DNA of 64,000 nucleotides from Fomitopsis serialis. Its lineage: Eukaryota > Basidiomycota > Agaricomycetes > Polyporales > Fomitopsidaceae. The DNA is taken from contig NW_025955129.1 of the NCBI RefSeq assembly GCF_022376445.1, positions 1-64,000 on the forward strand. The letters are read 5' to 3'. The translations under genes were made by a program, and so were the position numbers. Positions 44,492-56,797 of this stretch are shown in pieces. The notes beneath the pieces were generated by a model that saw only the letters and a program-made list of their open reading frames with translations, did no database searches and was not told where the DNA came from. Position 1 is the stretch's first letter, and each line of letters begins with the position of its first letter.

Positions 44492-45329
44492 TCAGCGGCT
44501 CGTGTCGGCCCAGTTGTCGAAGAGAGCCAGGTAACGCTTCCAGCGGCCTGCGTCAAAGCTCTCGATGCGCTTCCAGTCTTCGCTGTCCAACATGATGCGC
44601 AACCAGATCAGCACCCCAGCGACATACGTGTCGGCATGGGTGACCTTGCCGTCGTCGCCGCCAGGCCCCCCGCCGCTCAGCAACAGCCTTCCATTGCCAG
44701 CCGCGTCAAACCACGACGCAACGACGCTGAACGCCTTCTCCGCGACCACCCACTGCTCCGCGCGCTTCTCCGACCGGGCGGGCTGAGCTCCTCCAGCTTG
44801 CACCCCAGCGACTTCTCGCGCGTCTCGAAGAAATACTCCGCGCTCCGCGGGCTCAGCGACGTCGCGATGGCGTGCAGCATCAGCGGCATGAGTTCTGGTG
44901 CAGCTCCGTGGCGAACGCCTGCACGAAGCCTGCCTGGAGGGCGCGCGAGTCCGCGGGGAGGAGCGCGGGCGTGGCGGGGTAGGTCTCGTCGAGGTAGCGC
45001 GCGATCCTGGCGGACTCCGTGACCACCGTGCGCGTGCGCGGGTCGTAGATCGCGGGGAGCGTGTACGGCCACGGCGCGACGGACGGCGGGTTCGGCTCGA
45101 CTCCGAGGGCGGTGAGGACGGACGCGATGTCCGGGTACTCGACGAATTGCGTGCGGTACGGGAGGGCCTTGTAGTTGAGGGCGAATCTGGATTGTGGAGG
45201 TCTGAGCGAGTAAAGCAGTTAAATGGGAAGATGCTCACCTCGTCTTCCAGCTGTTGGGCGACCAGGCGGTGCCGGGCACGTCCCGGGGATGTCGTAGAAG
45301 ATGATATGGTCGGTGTCAGGAAGCGTCAT
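44492..45329 (-). pseudogene. Glutathione S-transferase, three one-base frameshifts
   Basis: Exon 1 is 45329-45239 and exon 2 is 45186-44492, with a 52-nt intron. The protein matches fungal GSTs of the type acting on aromatic or xenobiotic substrates. The N-terminal thioredoxin-like domain shows HIIFYDIPGT, AWSPNSWKTR, ALNYKALPY and LPAIYDPRT with ESARIARYLDETYP. The C-terminal helical domain shows MPLMLHAIATSLSPRSAEYF, EKRAEQWVVAEKAFSVVASW and WKRIESFDAGRWKRYLALFD. Three single-base deletions break the frame: near 45285 (after IPGT), near 44890 (before LMPLML) and near 44780 (after SPPG). All lie in G/C-rich runs. It may be a real pseudogene or an intact gene with consensus errors. Confidence 0.75.
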
Positions 45330-46414
45330 TGCGTTGAGTTGTAACGAGTTGTGCGACGGTAGATCTGACGGTGTATTTCCAGACACTGCTGAAGCACTGG
45401 AATGCCGGCAACTGCTGTTGGCGCGAGACCTTAAATGAGTCCATCAAGACCACTGTAGCCGCCCAGTCACTCTGGCTCACTCAGCGCTGTCTGCAAAACA
45501 CTCTGTCAGCGAATGTTCTTCAACAGACCCCGTAGCACATCATGGACAGATGAGTCACTGTCCGTGCTTCGTGCTCAGAACGATCGTGCTAAGTTACATT
45601 GAAAGCAGGATGCCAGTACTACCAGTGAGCTGCGAAATTAGTATCAGCGTGTTGCACAGTTGTTCTGAAGGATATGGACCTTTCTTTTAAGCCCGGGCTC
45701 AAGAACCAGAGTGTCAGGCAAGGATACGGGGGCAAAAGGATGGATTTCTGGTGCGCTATGTGCGGTTGTCCGATGCAAAGTCCAACTGGGGCTGGGCGTT
45801 TCGCGCGACGCGCTTGCGTCAGGTGATGGCGTTGGATCACCGGCGTTCGACTATCCTGACTGACTGACTGACGCAATACTCGCGATACGCGCTTGGTAAC
45901 AGCCTCTATATAGACCATTCATGCCAATATTAGCAAGACGGAAGAAAGATGTTTTCGAGCGTGAGGGAACTGGCCAGCGCGGAGAGGGGATAAGCGCCCT
46001 CTCGTGTGTACGATGTCTCGACGGCTGAGGAAAGGGTATAGCTCCCTCCTCCCCCGAGATCAGTCAGCGACAGAGGAAATTTGAACGAGGTGAGCTGTCT
46101 CCAAGCTGTCATTAAATTCAGGCTCAGAAGTTCTCGCCCGGAACGTCTACTGCCAGTTCGGTACACATCTGTGGTGGACCTTAACAGAACCGCTCTTAGG
46201 TCCTCCGAGTCGCACCTTCTACCACCAGTGTTCGCAAACGCAGGTCCAAGACTCTGCTGTCTTTACGTGTCTTCGGTGGCCTTGATCCTGCGCACGAGCA
46301 ATGCCAGTGTACTGAACAGTCTCACATGTACCGTCAGCACAGAGATCGCGATGCAAGGTCGGAACGCAGTAGTGCCCGCTGTCTTACGTCGTGAAATGAG
46401 CCTCCCAGGTGTAG
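45330..46414. other. Intergenic
   Basis: Upstream of the GST and downstream of RCY1. No gene is supported; short frames only. Confidence 0.3.
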
Positions 46415-49400
46415 TCAGCAGATCACGCAGTCCTCTTTAAAACTGAGGTTGTACATGGCCTTATCAACCGTCTTCTCGATCTTTTTCCAGTCCGCCCGTC
46501 GCTGAATGAACTCATATACGTCCTATGTCATGAATGTCAATCACTAGCAACCAGATCTCGAGTGACGTCCACGTACCTCCGGTTTGTACGCGCCCCCGTA
46601 GCGCGTCACATCGCGGACAATCTGGGCCAAGTCTTTGGCATCCTCGACCACGTAGACGTGTCCGAGCATCTTGAGGTACGAAAACTCAGCTGCGATGCTG
46701 CTGACCTACACCGGGATCAGTACAGAATACGAGCCTGTCTCTTTACATCATACCTTCAATGACGAAATGAATGTATGATACGCATTCAAGTCAGCGATGA
46801 CCTGGAATCCACCGTTGAGCGATATGATCTGCCGCTTTAAATGCTTCTGGAGGATGCTGCAATAATGCGGGCCCGGCTTAGAACTCTGCCTCGACCGGGT
46901 GGCAGAGCAACGACTCACGCAATCAAGCGAATACCGATCTCCTGGTAAAAGACCTCGAGCACTTCCTTGCTCGTGCTCCCCTTAAGCAGCTGGCAATGCA
47001 TCTTCAGGCACTGGATCGCCTCGACGCAGCCCTTCGACGGTCCCAGCTCGAGTGGAGAACCCTCATGCGGGTAGTATGCGCGGGGCCCCGTGAGCTTCAT
47101 GATGATGTGCTCCACCTACGCGAACCGTCGATGAGTCAAACGCCGCAAGAGTCATCCCGGTAGACGATATCATACTTGGTTCATTAGTGCATCAGTGCCA
47201 GCGTTGAGCCCGGCAGCGACGCAATCATCGAGCACGTCTTCAAAGCGCTTCTTCTCACGTACCACGGCGTTCAGGAAGTCGGTACGGTCAATGTGGGGTG
47301 CCTATACCGCGTGCTCAGCCCCGAGAATGCTCAAAATGTGAACACACGACGAACTCACCAGTTCCTTGTCGAAGTACACCTGAACCATACTCTGGATGGT
47401 GTCGCCCACATGCACCAGCTCGAAGAACTGGAGCAGCGGTGCGACGCTCCTCGTCTCTTCGTGCTCCGCCGGCTGGTACGTCCTCATTTGCTGTGTCGCT
47501 CTGTTTATACGCATCAGCATCTCACACATTTCTCCATCACACGTCGACGAGGTACACACGTATCAAACCCGGGCTTGACGTGCCGCTCGCCGATCGCTTG
47601 CAGCAGGAGAACGAAGATCTCCTCGATCGTGTCCCGTACTCGGTGGCCGTACTGCCCCGGGTATCCCGAGAACGTCTCCGCACGCTTGAGGGACTCGCGA
47701 TCGGCGTGGATGAGCTCGAGGGCGATGTCGAGCGAGAGCAAAAGATCAAATTTATCGAAGGTCGTCGGCTGCGGCGCGGGTAGCGGAGTGGAAGTGCGCG
47801 TAGAAGTCGAGGTTGAGGAGGAGGTCGTCTTCGAGAAGATAGATGGTGTAAGCTGGGAGTGGGCGGTCGTACTCGACGACACGGACCCTGGTGTATATGT
47901 CAATACCCAAGCAAGCACTTACAGGCGTACACTCACATCTGTCTGTCTTCTCACTCTCGATCTCCATATCCTTCTCGTTTGCGAACTCATCTTCGTCCTG
48001 ATCCCCCGCATCCCCGTCCGCATCCTCGTCCACATCCCCGATCTCGAACAACGTGCTTCCATCCTGGCCCTTCTCGAAGTCTTGTGTATACCAGTTCTTC
48101 TTGTAGTCCACACTCCCGCCACGAGACTGCCTCCACGAGCCGAGCTTCGAGAACCGCTTCCCAATCCCTCCTACACCACTGCCTCCCCAACACTGTCCGC
48201 GTCACCCGCCGCGCTCGCACCCCACTTCTGCGGGTTCAGCATCGAGATGCCCTGGACAGCCGCGGACCCGCCCGCCGCGACGGCCTTGCCGACGGTAGCT
48301 GCTGTGCGCGGGACGATCGTCACGGGAAGGAGGAGTACGTCCGTGAAGGACGCGAGCACGTTGCGCTTCACCTGCGCAGGATTCGACGACCCGATGAAGC
48401 GCACCTGCGTATGTTCTGCAGATGTCTGCTGCCCGGGGATGGCTGGCCCGGACCGCTGGAGGAACTAAGAGCAGGATAAGAGCCAAGGCAGGGTAATGTA
48501 TAAGAGAGTGTACCTGCACTTCCCAGGCCCGACACGTTCGCTCGAAGCATGCTTTGACGAATTCAATCTCCTCGTCGAGATACTCGTCCATGTTCGGCTC
48601 GAACATACGATACCTGCAGTCGATCATTAGTCCTACGCTGCGGATGGAACGCTACAAATGTGTACTGACGCGACGTCCTCCGCCTGTGCCTTCGTTACCA
48701 GTGAGTCGCTCCGCTCGCACGCGACCTCGAAAATGGCGTCCGCCATCCGCCACGCCTCCCTGAACGACGCGGCGCACGCCTTGAGAAACGTCTCATTGCT
48801 GAGCTCGCGCGCGCGGGTCAAGAGCGGCGCGACGTACTCGCCTACCTAATACCACTTTGAGACATAGACGTGAGGAATATTACTGTAGACTCACCACATC
48901 CCCCGCTAGGCGATCCGCAAACGAGAGCAGCACACCCGTCGCGGGCGGGAACACGCGCACTGCTCGTGCGCCGTGTTCCCTGAGCGCCGCGAGAATCTCG
49001 CCCATGAACGCGTCCATCGCGTCAAAATCGAGTTGCCCGTCCTCCGCGAAGTTGTCCAGTGGGCGCCACTTCGCCTGCTCATAGAAGATCTCCCGCTTCT
49101 CGATCCACACCGTGCCCAGCTCCCAGCGCACCTCGCTGCTCCCTCTGTCTGTCTCCCCGAAGCCGACGCTCCTCCCCTCGCCACCACTTCGATCCAACAC
49201 TTCCCAGCTCGCCTCGGCCGCCTCGCGCATCCCGGCTTCGTCTGCTCGTCCATCCGCGACGTCGAACGCAGTAAGGAGGGCGTCTTCAAACCGGTCCGTC
49301 GCGGCTCGTAGCGCAGCCGAAAGCGCTGACCACGAACGCAGTGGTTTTACGCGTGGAGAAAGGAATAACGCTAGAAGGCGTAGCGTATGTGCCTGTTGCA

Positions 49401-50296
49401 GCGGTGTCTGGAACGGCGAAGGCAAGGGTGCGGAGGTTGGAGGAAACAGGGTGGAGAGGACAGCATGTGGGGGTGCGTAGAGCGCGGGGACGAGTGGTTT
49501 GAGGAGGGTGTGTACGCGGATGTACTGCGCGCGATAGGTCGGTTTCGGCGGCGGCCCTGGTGACGTTGGTGTCGCGAATGTAGGGAAGGCAGAGCCCGGA
49601 CGAGGCGTACCAACGGTTGAGAATGCACCTAGAATAGACTGAGGGATATGCCCCCGACAGGAGAATGTACTACTCACCGACGAAGTCACCCATCTCATCC
49701 GCAGGCGCATTCAACTCCGCCGAGCCCTCTCCGCCGGACGCGAAGTCGCCAAAGTCGTCGTCGCCGATGTCGACGGTCAGCGTCGGGGGCGCGCCGCCCT
49801 TGCTCACCCCGTTGCGCTCTCTCTCCCGCTCCTCCAGCACGCCCAGCACCTCGTGGAGGTGGCCCTTCCCTTTCCTGCCTGTGTCCGTGCTCGCGCGCCC
49901 ACCTGCACCCGCACGCTTCCCGCAGCCCTGCACGTCGTCCCCCAGCCCGTCGTCCAGCCCGAACAGCCGCCATCTCGCCTCCCACACACGCTCGTCGCGC
50001 ACGAGCGCGCCCGTCGCCCGGCATGCCTGCGCGTACGCGGGCAGGTCGGGCACGGCGAGGTGTGTGAGCACGACGATGTGCAGGTCGGCGGGAAGCCGGC
50101 CGATCCGTTCGAACGGCGCGGGCCCGCGCTGGCGGGCGTGTGCATTGACGAAAGGCGAGCTCGAGGGTGCTGCTGGGCGTGGCGTTAGAGGCGAGAAGCG
50201 TGAAAGGCGGTTCTTGGACGAAGCCGATGGTGGCGAGGTGGAAGAGGTGGAAGAGTTGTAAAGTCGGACGGGCTCGAGGGTGGTAAACTTGTCCAT
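46415..50296 (-). CDS. RCY1: Recyclin: F-box and Sec10-like protein with CaaX end
   Basis: About 13 exons: 50296-49678, 49628-48895, 48845-48670, 48613-48514, 48464-48177, 48126-about 47935, about 47893-47560, 47500-47359, 47301-47176, 47115-46919, 46856-46754, 46705-46577 and 46522-46415. Residues about 60-105 form an F-box (IGRLPADLHIVVLTHLAVPD). The rest is a Sec10-like helical region, for example LLQFFELVHVGDTIQSMVQV and GFQVIADLNAYHTFISSLK. The protein ends in CVIC, a CaaX prenylation signal, as yeast Rcy1 also has. Rcy1 works in endocytic membrane recycling with Skp1. Two places are uncertain: the splice around 47890-47935, where only a weak GTGTAC donor keeps phase, and a one-base shift near 47785 between AHFHSATR and PQPTTFDKF. 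The acidic insert DEDADGDAGDQDEDEF is at about 48010. Confidence 0.85.
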
Positions 50297-51072
50297 GCCG
50301 ACGACTTGAATAACTGTGCTCGATGGTTGATGTATGGTCAGAGGAGATGAGTGAGGAGAACGGTGCTCATCGTTCGTGACGGTGTTGACGGACCCGCGAC
50401 CGAACGCGCTTCTCGCAACTGCGCAGTGCGGTTACAAGTCGATTGTGTTCGGTTATGCATGTAGTATTGCCCTTGTCATCGAAACTCACTCGTAAATTCG
50501 TGGGTGGATTTAGGAACGAAGGGATCATATTCAGGTCTGTGATGATCGCAAGAAAGAAAACAGACACGGTGCGACGATTTCAGTCAGACTGGCAAGCGGT
50601 CATTCTGTCAAGGCGCTCGCGCTCGGTCTGAGCAGTCTCCTCTGTGCAATGGAACTTCGCTCCGTGCCATGGTATTCATACAGCCCTACTCTGACGGTAG
50701 GGCACACTGTTGTATCGGAAGGCACTAAAGATGCGCAGCCGCAGAAATCGACATGATTACGGTAGGTCGTCCTAAAGACGCAGAAGTAGTATCATACTGT
50801 ACAAGATATCAGCTTGAACCGAACCGCTTAAAGCCCGAAAGAGAAACCAGCGAGAGCGAGCCAAACGAGGACAGCGTCGAGAACTTGGGACGACAGGCAG
50901 GGCAGGGTAGCGCAATGATTTGGAGCGTTCAGAAAGCCGGAAAGCCGGAAAGCCGAGAGGTCACGGTAAAGCTTGCAGACGGGATCCAAGCGCGAGGAGA
51001 ATCTTGCGGATTGATGTTGAAGTCGGGAAGAATGTGAATCGAGTGGTCCTCTGGAGTTTAACGAAGCCAAGT
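50297..51072. other. Intergenic
   Basis: Contains the presumed RCY1 promoter (left) and the 3' flank of the next gene. A short tandem of GAAAGCCGG occurs at about 50933-50960. No ORF is supported. Confidence 0.35.
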
Positions 51073-52278
51073 TCAGGCGTCGGTCGAGTGCTCAGCGAGA
51101 GCCCTGAAAGTCGACCAGGGAGACGATAAATGCGAAGGCATTGTCCGAAACTTCGTGTACGCAGACACATCGGTGCCGACCTTCCGAGTATCCCCAGAAA
51201 CCGCGAGTGAGAACGAGGCGGAAAAAGGCTCCCCACAGAGGTGGAGGACCCGTGGAGGAGACAGTGCAGAGAAGGTAGCGCCGTTGAGCAGGATGTCCGG
51301 TGGAAGACTGGCCGCGTTCGAGACAGAGGGAACAGGAGAGGCCCACGCAAGCTTGTCAAGACCCAAAGGCAATGATTCCACCGCAGCGACCGCCAGCTCG
51401 AACGCGGGCTCAGGTTTCGAGTCCTGGAAGAGTTCCGATGCGAAGCTCGTACCGGGCGAGCCGTTGGAGAGCGTCGTGGGCAAAAAGTCCGGGTCTTCAA
51501 CGATGATTCTAGAGACCTCCGAGTGCGTCGCCTGCTTGTCAGATCCCTGATTCGTTTCCTCGTCCAGTTTCATACCGAGGTCCGCCTTCTCGGTGATTCC
51601 AGTTCCGCCAACGATGGGGTCGCACCGCATGAAAGCCGAGTAGTCGTCTGGCCAGGATGCCTGAGAGTAGACGGAGAAGGTGGAGACGGTGTCTTGCAGA
51701 GGCTCGGGCGTGCTCCTGCAGCTCGTGCCGATAGTGAGAGCGGGGGTGCCAGGCTCCGAATGCACCTCCAGGTGAGGGTACTGCCAGGCAGGGGAAAGAT
51801 GGAGTTTATCGCTGTCTTTCTGAGGTGAGGATGCCTCCTAATAGGGAGACGCACTGAGCATCGAAACATATACATCGAGCGAACGAAGAGCACGCACCTC
51901 AAGGACAACCACCATGCCCGCCTCGAGGTCCGCCTCGCTGAGCGTTTCAGAGACGCTCGAATCTGCCTTGGGCTCGGCGGTTTCCATAGCTCCTCCGACT
52001 TCACTTGTCCTCCGAGTGAACCGCGAAAGACCGCACGACCAGAACCTTCGAACGCGTGGCGCGCCCGCTGAGGTGCTCGCTTCTTGCAGACCTAAAATTT
52101 CGGCCTTCCGAGCCGCCGCGCGACGATACCGAGTGATGAACCAGAGAACAAGTAGTAGCACGTTCACGAGGATAATCGCAACGAGAGACCAGAGGAGCGT
52201 CGGCGACAGATGTGGATGCCCAGACAAAGGTATCCCAGGCGTAGATGTTAAACCTGTATGACTGGGTGCCGGAGGCAT
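51073..52278 (-). CDS. Single-pass membrane protein, Ser-rich cytosolic tail (375 aa)
   Basis: Exons 52278-51898 and 51819-51073 join in phase across a 78-nt GT-AG intron. Residues 1-26 are short and Pro/Ser-rich. Residues 27-48 (LLWSLVAIILVNVLLLVLWFI) are a clear membrane helix, followed at once by the basic RYRRAAARK stop-transfer signal, so the N-terminus is probably outside and about 325 residues are cytosolic. The tail is Ser/Thr/Glu-rich with no recognised domain. Such small-ectodomain single-helix proteins are common and mostly uncharacterised in mushroom-forming fungi. No frame breaks were seen. Confidence 0.65.
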
Positions 52279-53440
52279 GTTTGTTTGCGTTGAGTCTTGA
52301 GGAGACCGCGTATCTTGTGATGATGACGGTGCGTGAAGAGATCTAGGAGAGCAAGGGAGAGCCTATGCAATGACTGTGAAGTAGTGAATGCAAAGTGAGC
52401 GACCAGCGTTTGGTCTCTGGAATGACACTGTTCGGTTCGATTCAGTCGTCGCGTCGCGGTCACGTGCTTCGGCGCGTGAGTAGCGTACTACACGGAACTC
52501 TTGAGACAATTCAACAATCCCCGACGGGCCTGCGGTGTGAGACAGGGAAAACCACGGTGGATGATGGAGGAGCATGAGTTGAATTTAGAAAAGATGAAGC
52601 TGATCGTGAGGCCGTGTAAGACGACTCCCCGGGAGAGCGCGGAGCCTCTCGGAGTTGCGTGAGTACCGCGTTTGCTCACGGGTAAATACCTACTGTATCG
52701 TTCCAGTCTTTATCAATGTGGTACACCGATGGGAATTTCGCTTGCGCTGATGTACTTTCTGTGTGCCCGGCTTCTGTGGCGCAACCACGGTACCGGGCCT
52801 CCCTGTCAAAGGAACTGAAGAAAGCAATTTCGTCCAGCGGTCAGTACTCACACACGACTCGGAGGAGTTCCCGATCTGCCACCTATATACTCGACATGGT
52901 GGGATACCTTCGTCCACGGCCCACCTACCACTTTGGTAAGATGGCTGACGTTCTGCGTGACGACTCCAGCGGTTCCGGCTTGACTGTTGCGATCGCTAGT
53001 CATGACATTTTCAAACATCTAGAAATCGACTAAAATAAACCACGAGAGTATGTCTTTAGAAGATGTACCCGGGCTGGGACATCCTTATATGCTATTATAT
53101 CATACTGTCAGTCCGGCATGCCCTTACACTGCTGGTACATATTGCCAAACCGAGCAACCCACATATTGGGGTGCAAGGGTATGTACAATTATTACGAGCC
53201 CTTACATTGATTCCGCCGCTTATAAGGGTCTTGTATGGCCTTATAGGCCGGGTTAGCTTTTGGCGATGACGTGGCTCCAGCTGCCAGTGGACTCGACTTC
53301 GAGACGTCTTGTCGTATTGAGAGTCTGCCTAGGGGAGACGTACGGCGAAAGTTCATCAAATCGACGTTGTATGTGAAGATAACACAGCTGATATCCCTAC
53401 ACCAGTATAATATCCTACCAAGTGACCGATGTTGATAGCT
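52279..53440. other. Intergenic with AT-rich palindromes on the right
   Basis: No gene is supported. At 53075-53250 several CCTTATA/TATAAGG words and GTACATA...TATGTAC pairs occur in both orientations and could form hairpins. Confidence 0.3.
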
Positions 53441-54481
53441 CTAGCCCATAAACTGTATACTGCTGTTCCGGACTTTCGCGATAATTTCGTTATAGAAGGA
53501 CCTACACCTCTTGTGGATCGCCTCCGGGCGGATTGCCTCAGTTGTACAAGCCGTCTCGAAATCGATGATGCGGTATTTGTAGGTGCGGTTGTTCCTGGAA
53601 GATGGAAGGCCGGCGATGGCTTTAGGCTGCTCGTACGCGCGAACGATGTTGGAACACTCCCAATCGGTATAGTCAACCTGCAGTTGGCACAGCTCCTTGC
53701 TCATGTCGAATAAGTCCTGCCTAAGTCGGAATCAGATTTAACGATTCACTGCACTTCGTGTCCGTCAAGACTCACTCGAGCTCTTTGAGTTGCTGGGGGG
53801 TCGAATACAATGGAAGAGGTTCGCCTACATCCTCCAACAGCAGGACGTTCAAGCTCGCCATTTGATTGGGCATCCTGAACATGTTGATCGTTTTCTTATC
53901 CCGCGGGAACGTGCACTCCGGGGCCCACGGGATGACGACGTGCTCGAGGAGGTTGACGAAGCACCGGAAGTAGCCATAACAGTGCGGAATGACGACGCCT
54001 TGCAAAGAGTGCAGATAGTCGTACATCGCTGCCTCTTCCGCCAGATGCTGGCCTTCTAATTCCGCGGAGACCTTGATCACCATGGGCGGAAAACTGTAGG
54101 CCGCCTCAGAGGGTTCATGCGACACCCCATGACAGACCCTGTAGATAGTGTGGCTCTCCCCGTCACGCAAGACTTCGCCAACATGCAGATGAAGATCGAG
54201 ATGGCTGTCGGGTGAGAGTATGGACGGGGAATCTGGCGGACTAAGATCCTTGGGCTCGGATTCATAGGACACAGCCGCCGTATACCACTGTCGCAGATGT
54301 GAAATCTCTCTCGGCATTCTGAGAGCAGCAGCTTTGCCGCTATAGTCCTTCACGAGGCCATGGATAGTGAGCGATTTCGCAGTGAGCGGTTGCTGAGAAT
54401 TTTTTCAATTGAACGTATGCCGTCACCATTGTTAACTTGGCTCACCAACAGCGGTTTTACGGTCCCTGTGAAAGCGTCCAT
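53441..54481 (-). CDS. Fungal protein kinase-like protein (310 aa)
   Basis: Exons 54481-54446, 54392-53776 and 53720-53441 join in phase through GT-AG introns of 53 and 55 nt. The N-lobe region has a beta-strand rich stretch with MVIKVSAELEGQHLAEEAAMYD, where the Lys and Glu could be the ATP-site pair, then LQGVVIPHCYGYF. The hinge-like LNVLLLEDVGEPL follows, then a catalytic-loop-like VDYTDWECSNIV (Asp and Asn kept, the usual His replaced), and RIIDFETA in place of a DFG motif. This is typical of the divergent kinase-like families of agaricomycetes. Substrate unknown, and the protein may be a pseudokinase. It ends only about 100 residues after the DFE motif, shorter than a full kinase C-lobe. 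Confidence 0.65.
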
Positions 54482-54811
54482 GATTTTGCTCGTAAATGTC
54501 GATGAAGGAGAATGTCGGAAGATTGGAGGTCAAAGTGCTACGCAGAGATTCGAATTAGTAGGTCTGCGAGTGCTTAAGTACTGCTTATAGACGCTTACTG
54601 ATCGGTTGGAGGACGGGCCCATCATGATTCTTATGCGAAGGCGATACTCCTCTCGGCTCTAAAGAATACACGACATGTGTTATAAACGCGACGGACCCGA
54701 GTCCGCTGCCCACGCATAGTCGGTGGTCCAGGAAGCACCGGTGCGAGTGATGTGTACTCATATGAGCGTAAGGCTCGGATCTGCAGTTGTGCGATGCATA
54801 CATATGCGAGG

Positions 54812-54819
54812 CCTGAAAC
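54812..54819 (+). repeat. Target-site duplication, left (CCTGAAAC)
   Basis: The same 8 bp occur at 56964-56971, directly outside the other terminus of the element. Confidence 0.75.
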
Positions 54820-54846
54820 GGGGACGTCAAAATCTGCGCCATAAAT

Positions 54847-55040
54847 GAAAGTTTCGTTGAAACTTTCACTGAAACTTTCATAATGAAAGTTTCATATGCC
54901 GTTTTGAAAGTTTGTCCGTGTTGATAACTTGTTCTTGCATCAACGAAAGTCTCCTGTTTATCGCCGCAAAAGCGAAACTTTCACGTGTATCGTTAGGAGA
55001 ATGAAACTTTCATGTTTCTTGTGCGCGACATGAAACTTTC
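54847..55040. repeat. Left subterminal GAAAGTTTC cluster
   Basis: Exact copies start at 54847 and 54885 (plus) and at 54859, 54871, 54974, 55003 and 55032 (minus). One-base variants are at about 54906 and 54949. Spacing is 12-14 bp in the outer group and 29 bp in the inner group. Probably transposase-binding sites. Confidence 0.8.
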
Positions 55041-55479
55041 ATAACGTAGGCGGCTGTAATGCAGGCGGTATATAACAGGCTGCACCTCGTGCGACGCGAC
55101 TGCGACCTCTGTCCCTCGGGCCCAGTGACCGTGCAGTCGCGACTCGCGCAAGCGCCGGACGCTGCTCGACTCGAACGGACCCCTCCGAGTCTGCTTTGCT
55201 TCTGCTGCTACTATGTAGTTACTGTCATTCCGCTAGCCAACGACGCAACTGCAATACGACCACCAAACCACGCATCAAGATGATCATTTCATCTCCGACG
55301 AAGACAGTAAGGATTCGGAAGAGGCGAGGGTATATAAAGTAAGCGCGAGTGTGCACTGACCAAGAGTGCGCCGAGTCAACAGCGGTACCGAAGGCCCGAC
55401 GCAGAGCACTAGGGCCGGGGCGCGTGGAGCGAAGGTAAGTACAGAAGGCACGAGCGAGCTAACTGACCTTGGGCACAGG

Positions 55480-56340
55480 ACACGGCGACGCGCAGCACAA
55501 CGTACTCGCCGACCATGAGCGCGCCAGGAGAATGCCACGCGTGCAAACACAGGCAACGGGCAGGCCGCGGGCACGGACACAAGGGCGGGTAGACAAACTG
55601 TGGGCGAGCTGGTGGATCGGCAAGCGGGTGTATCGACAAGCGGGCAAGCGTGCGTCGGCGGAGAGCACGGTAAGTTAGGCTAGCGTGTCGTCGTGCAGCA
55701 CGACACGCATGACAACCGCGAGCGCGCTGGGCGAATGCCCAGCACGCAAGCACAGCCGACAAACGTTCAGCGCGTACACCGGGCGGGCAAGCGGGCACAC
55801 GAGCAGGCGGACGAGCGGGCAGGCGGACGGGTGGATGAGCGAGCAGACGGCGGGCGGACGGGCGAGCGGACGAACAGACAGGAATGTGAAGGGTCGAGCA
55901 GGTGAGTAAGCAAACGGGTGGGTGTGCGAACCGGTGGTCTGACGAGGGCAGGGCGCGGGCGGCGCGGTTGCGTGCGGCACGACACACACGACGACCGCGA
56001 GCGCGCTGGGCCAATGCCCAGCACGCAGGCACGGCCGACGAATGCGAGACGGGCAAATCGGCGAGTGAGCGAGTGGACGGGCGAGTTGGTGAGTGGACGG
56101 GCAGGGGAGCGGGTGCGCGGGCAGGTGGACGAGCAGGCAGGCGTGCAGAGGGTGCATTGTCACGCAGGACGTCACGCCGACGGCGAGTACGCAGCTGACG
56201 AACAGACAGCACGCACACGGATCACCTGAATACGCGGGGACAGGGCTCCGCACCGCATACAACACGCCCGCCACGAACGCGTAGGGCCAATGCCCAGTAC
56301 ACATACAGTCGACGAACGCGCAGGCGGGCGAGCGGGCACA
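55480..56340 (+). repeat. Internal GC-rich tandem array, four diverged units
   Basis: A block containing a short hairpin, CTGGGCGAATGCCCAG or a variant, recurs with the word AATGCC(C) at 55531, 55734, 56013 and 56289, so units are about 203, 279 and 276 bp. Between them lie stretches built of GGACGGGCGAGC-like words with marked G-richness on the plus strand. Frames through it are chance ORFs. Confidence 0.6.
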
Positions 56341-56797
56341 AGTGAGCGAGTGAGCGGGTGTGGAGATGGGCAGAGCCTGCCAACCCTACACCCACGGTTC
56401 GCCCTCGACAACGCCGACCCACACCGTCCACGGCCTGCTAGCGGCCCGTGCGACACCGTCTGCCTGTGGACGAGTGTTCCACTAAGTACTCCAGACAGTG
56501 GCAGGATCCGGCTCGGTCTCCGCCCGCGCCCGTCACTGTTCGGGGTGTCGTCCATGTCCGCAGCAATACAGCTAGCAGGTGAACTCACCTTGTGTACTGC
56601 CATCTGCCGCCACTCCGGCTTCTGCATGCCCGCCAAGCAGTACTGCATGTGCCTCGCGAGTCCACAGACTGAGTGGGGAGTAGCGGGACGAAAGAGGGCA
56701 AGGGTTAGTTAGTTCCCTCTTATATACTGTGAACAAGTTGGACGAGAGATCGTATGAAAGGTTGATACATTGAAAGATACGTGAGCAACCGAGCAAT

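Noticed and set aside
55409..56304. Long Ala/Arg/Pro-rich ORFs through the GC-rich array
   Set aside because: They follow from the tandem GC-rich repeat and occur in several frames on both strands.
55480..56340. CRISPR-like spacing of repeats
   Set aside because: Units are about 280 bp, diverged, without short constant repeats and unique spacers, in a eukaryotic genome.
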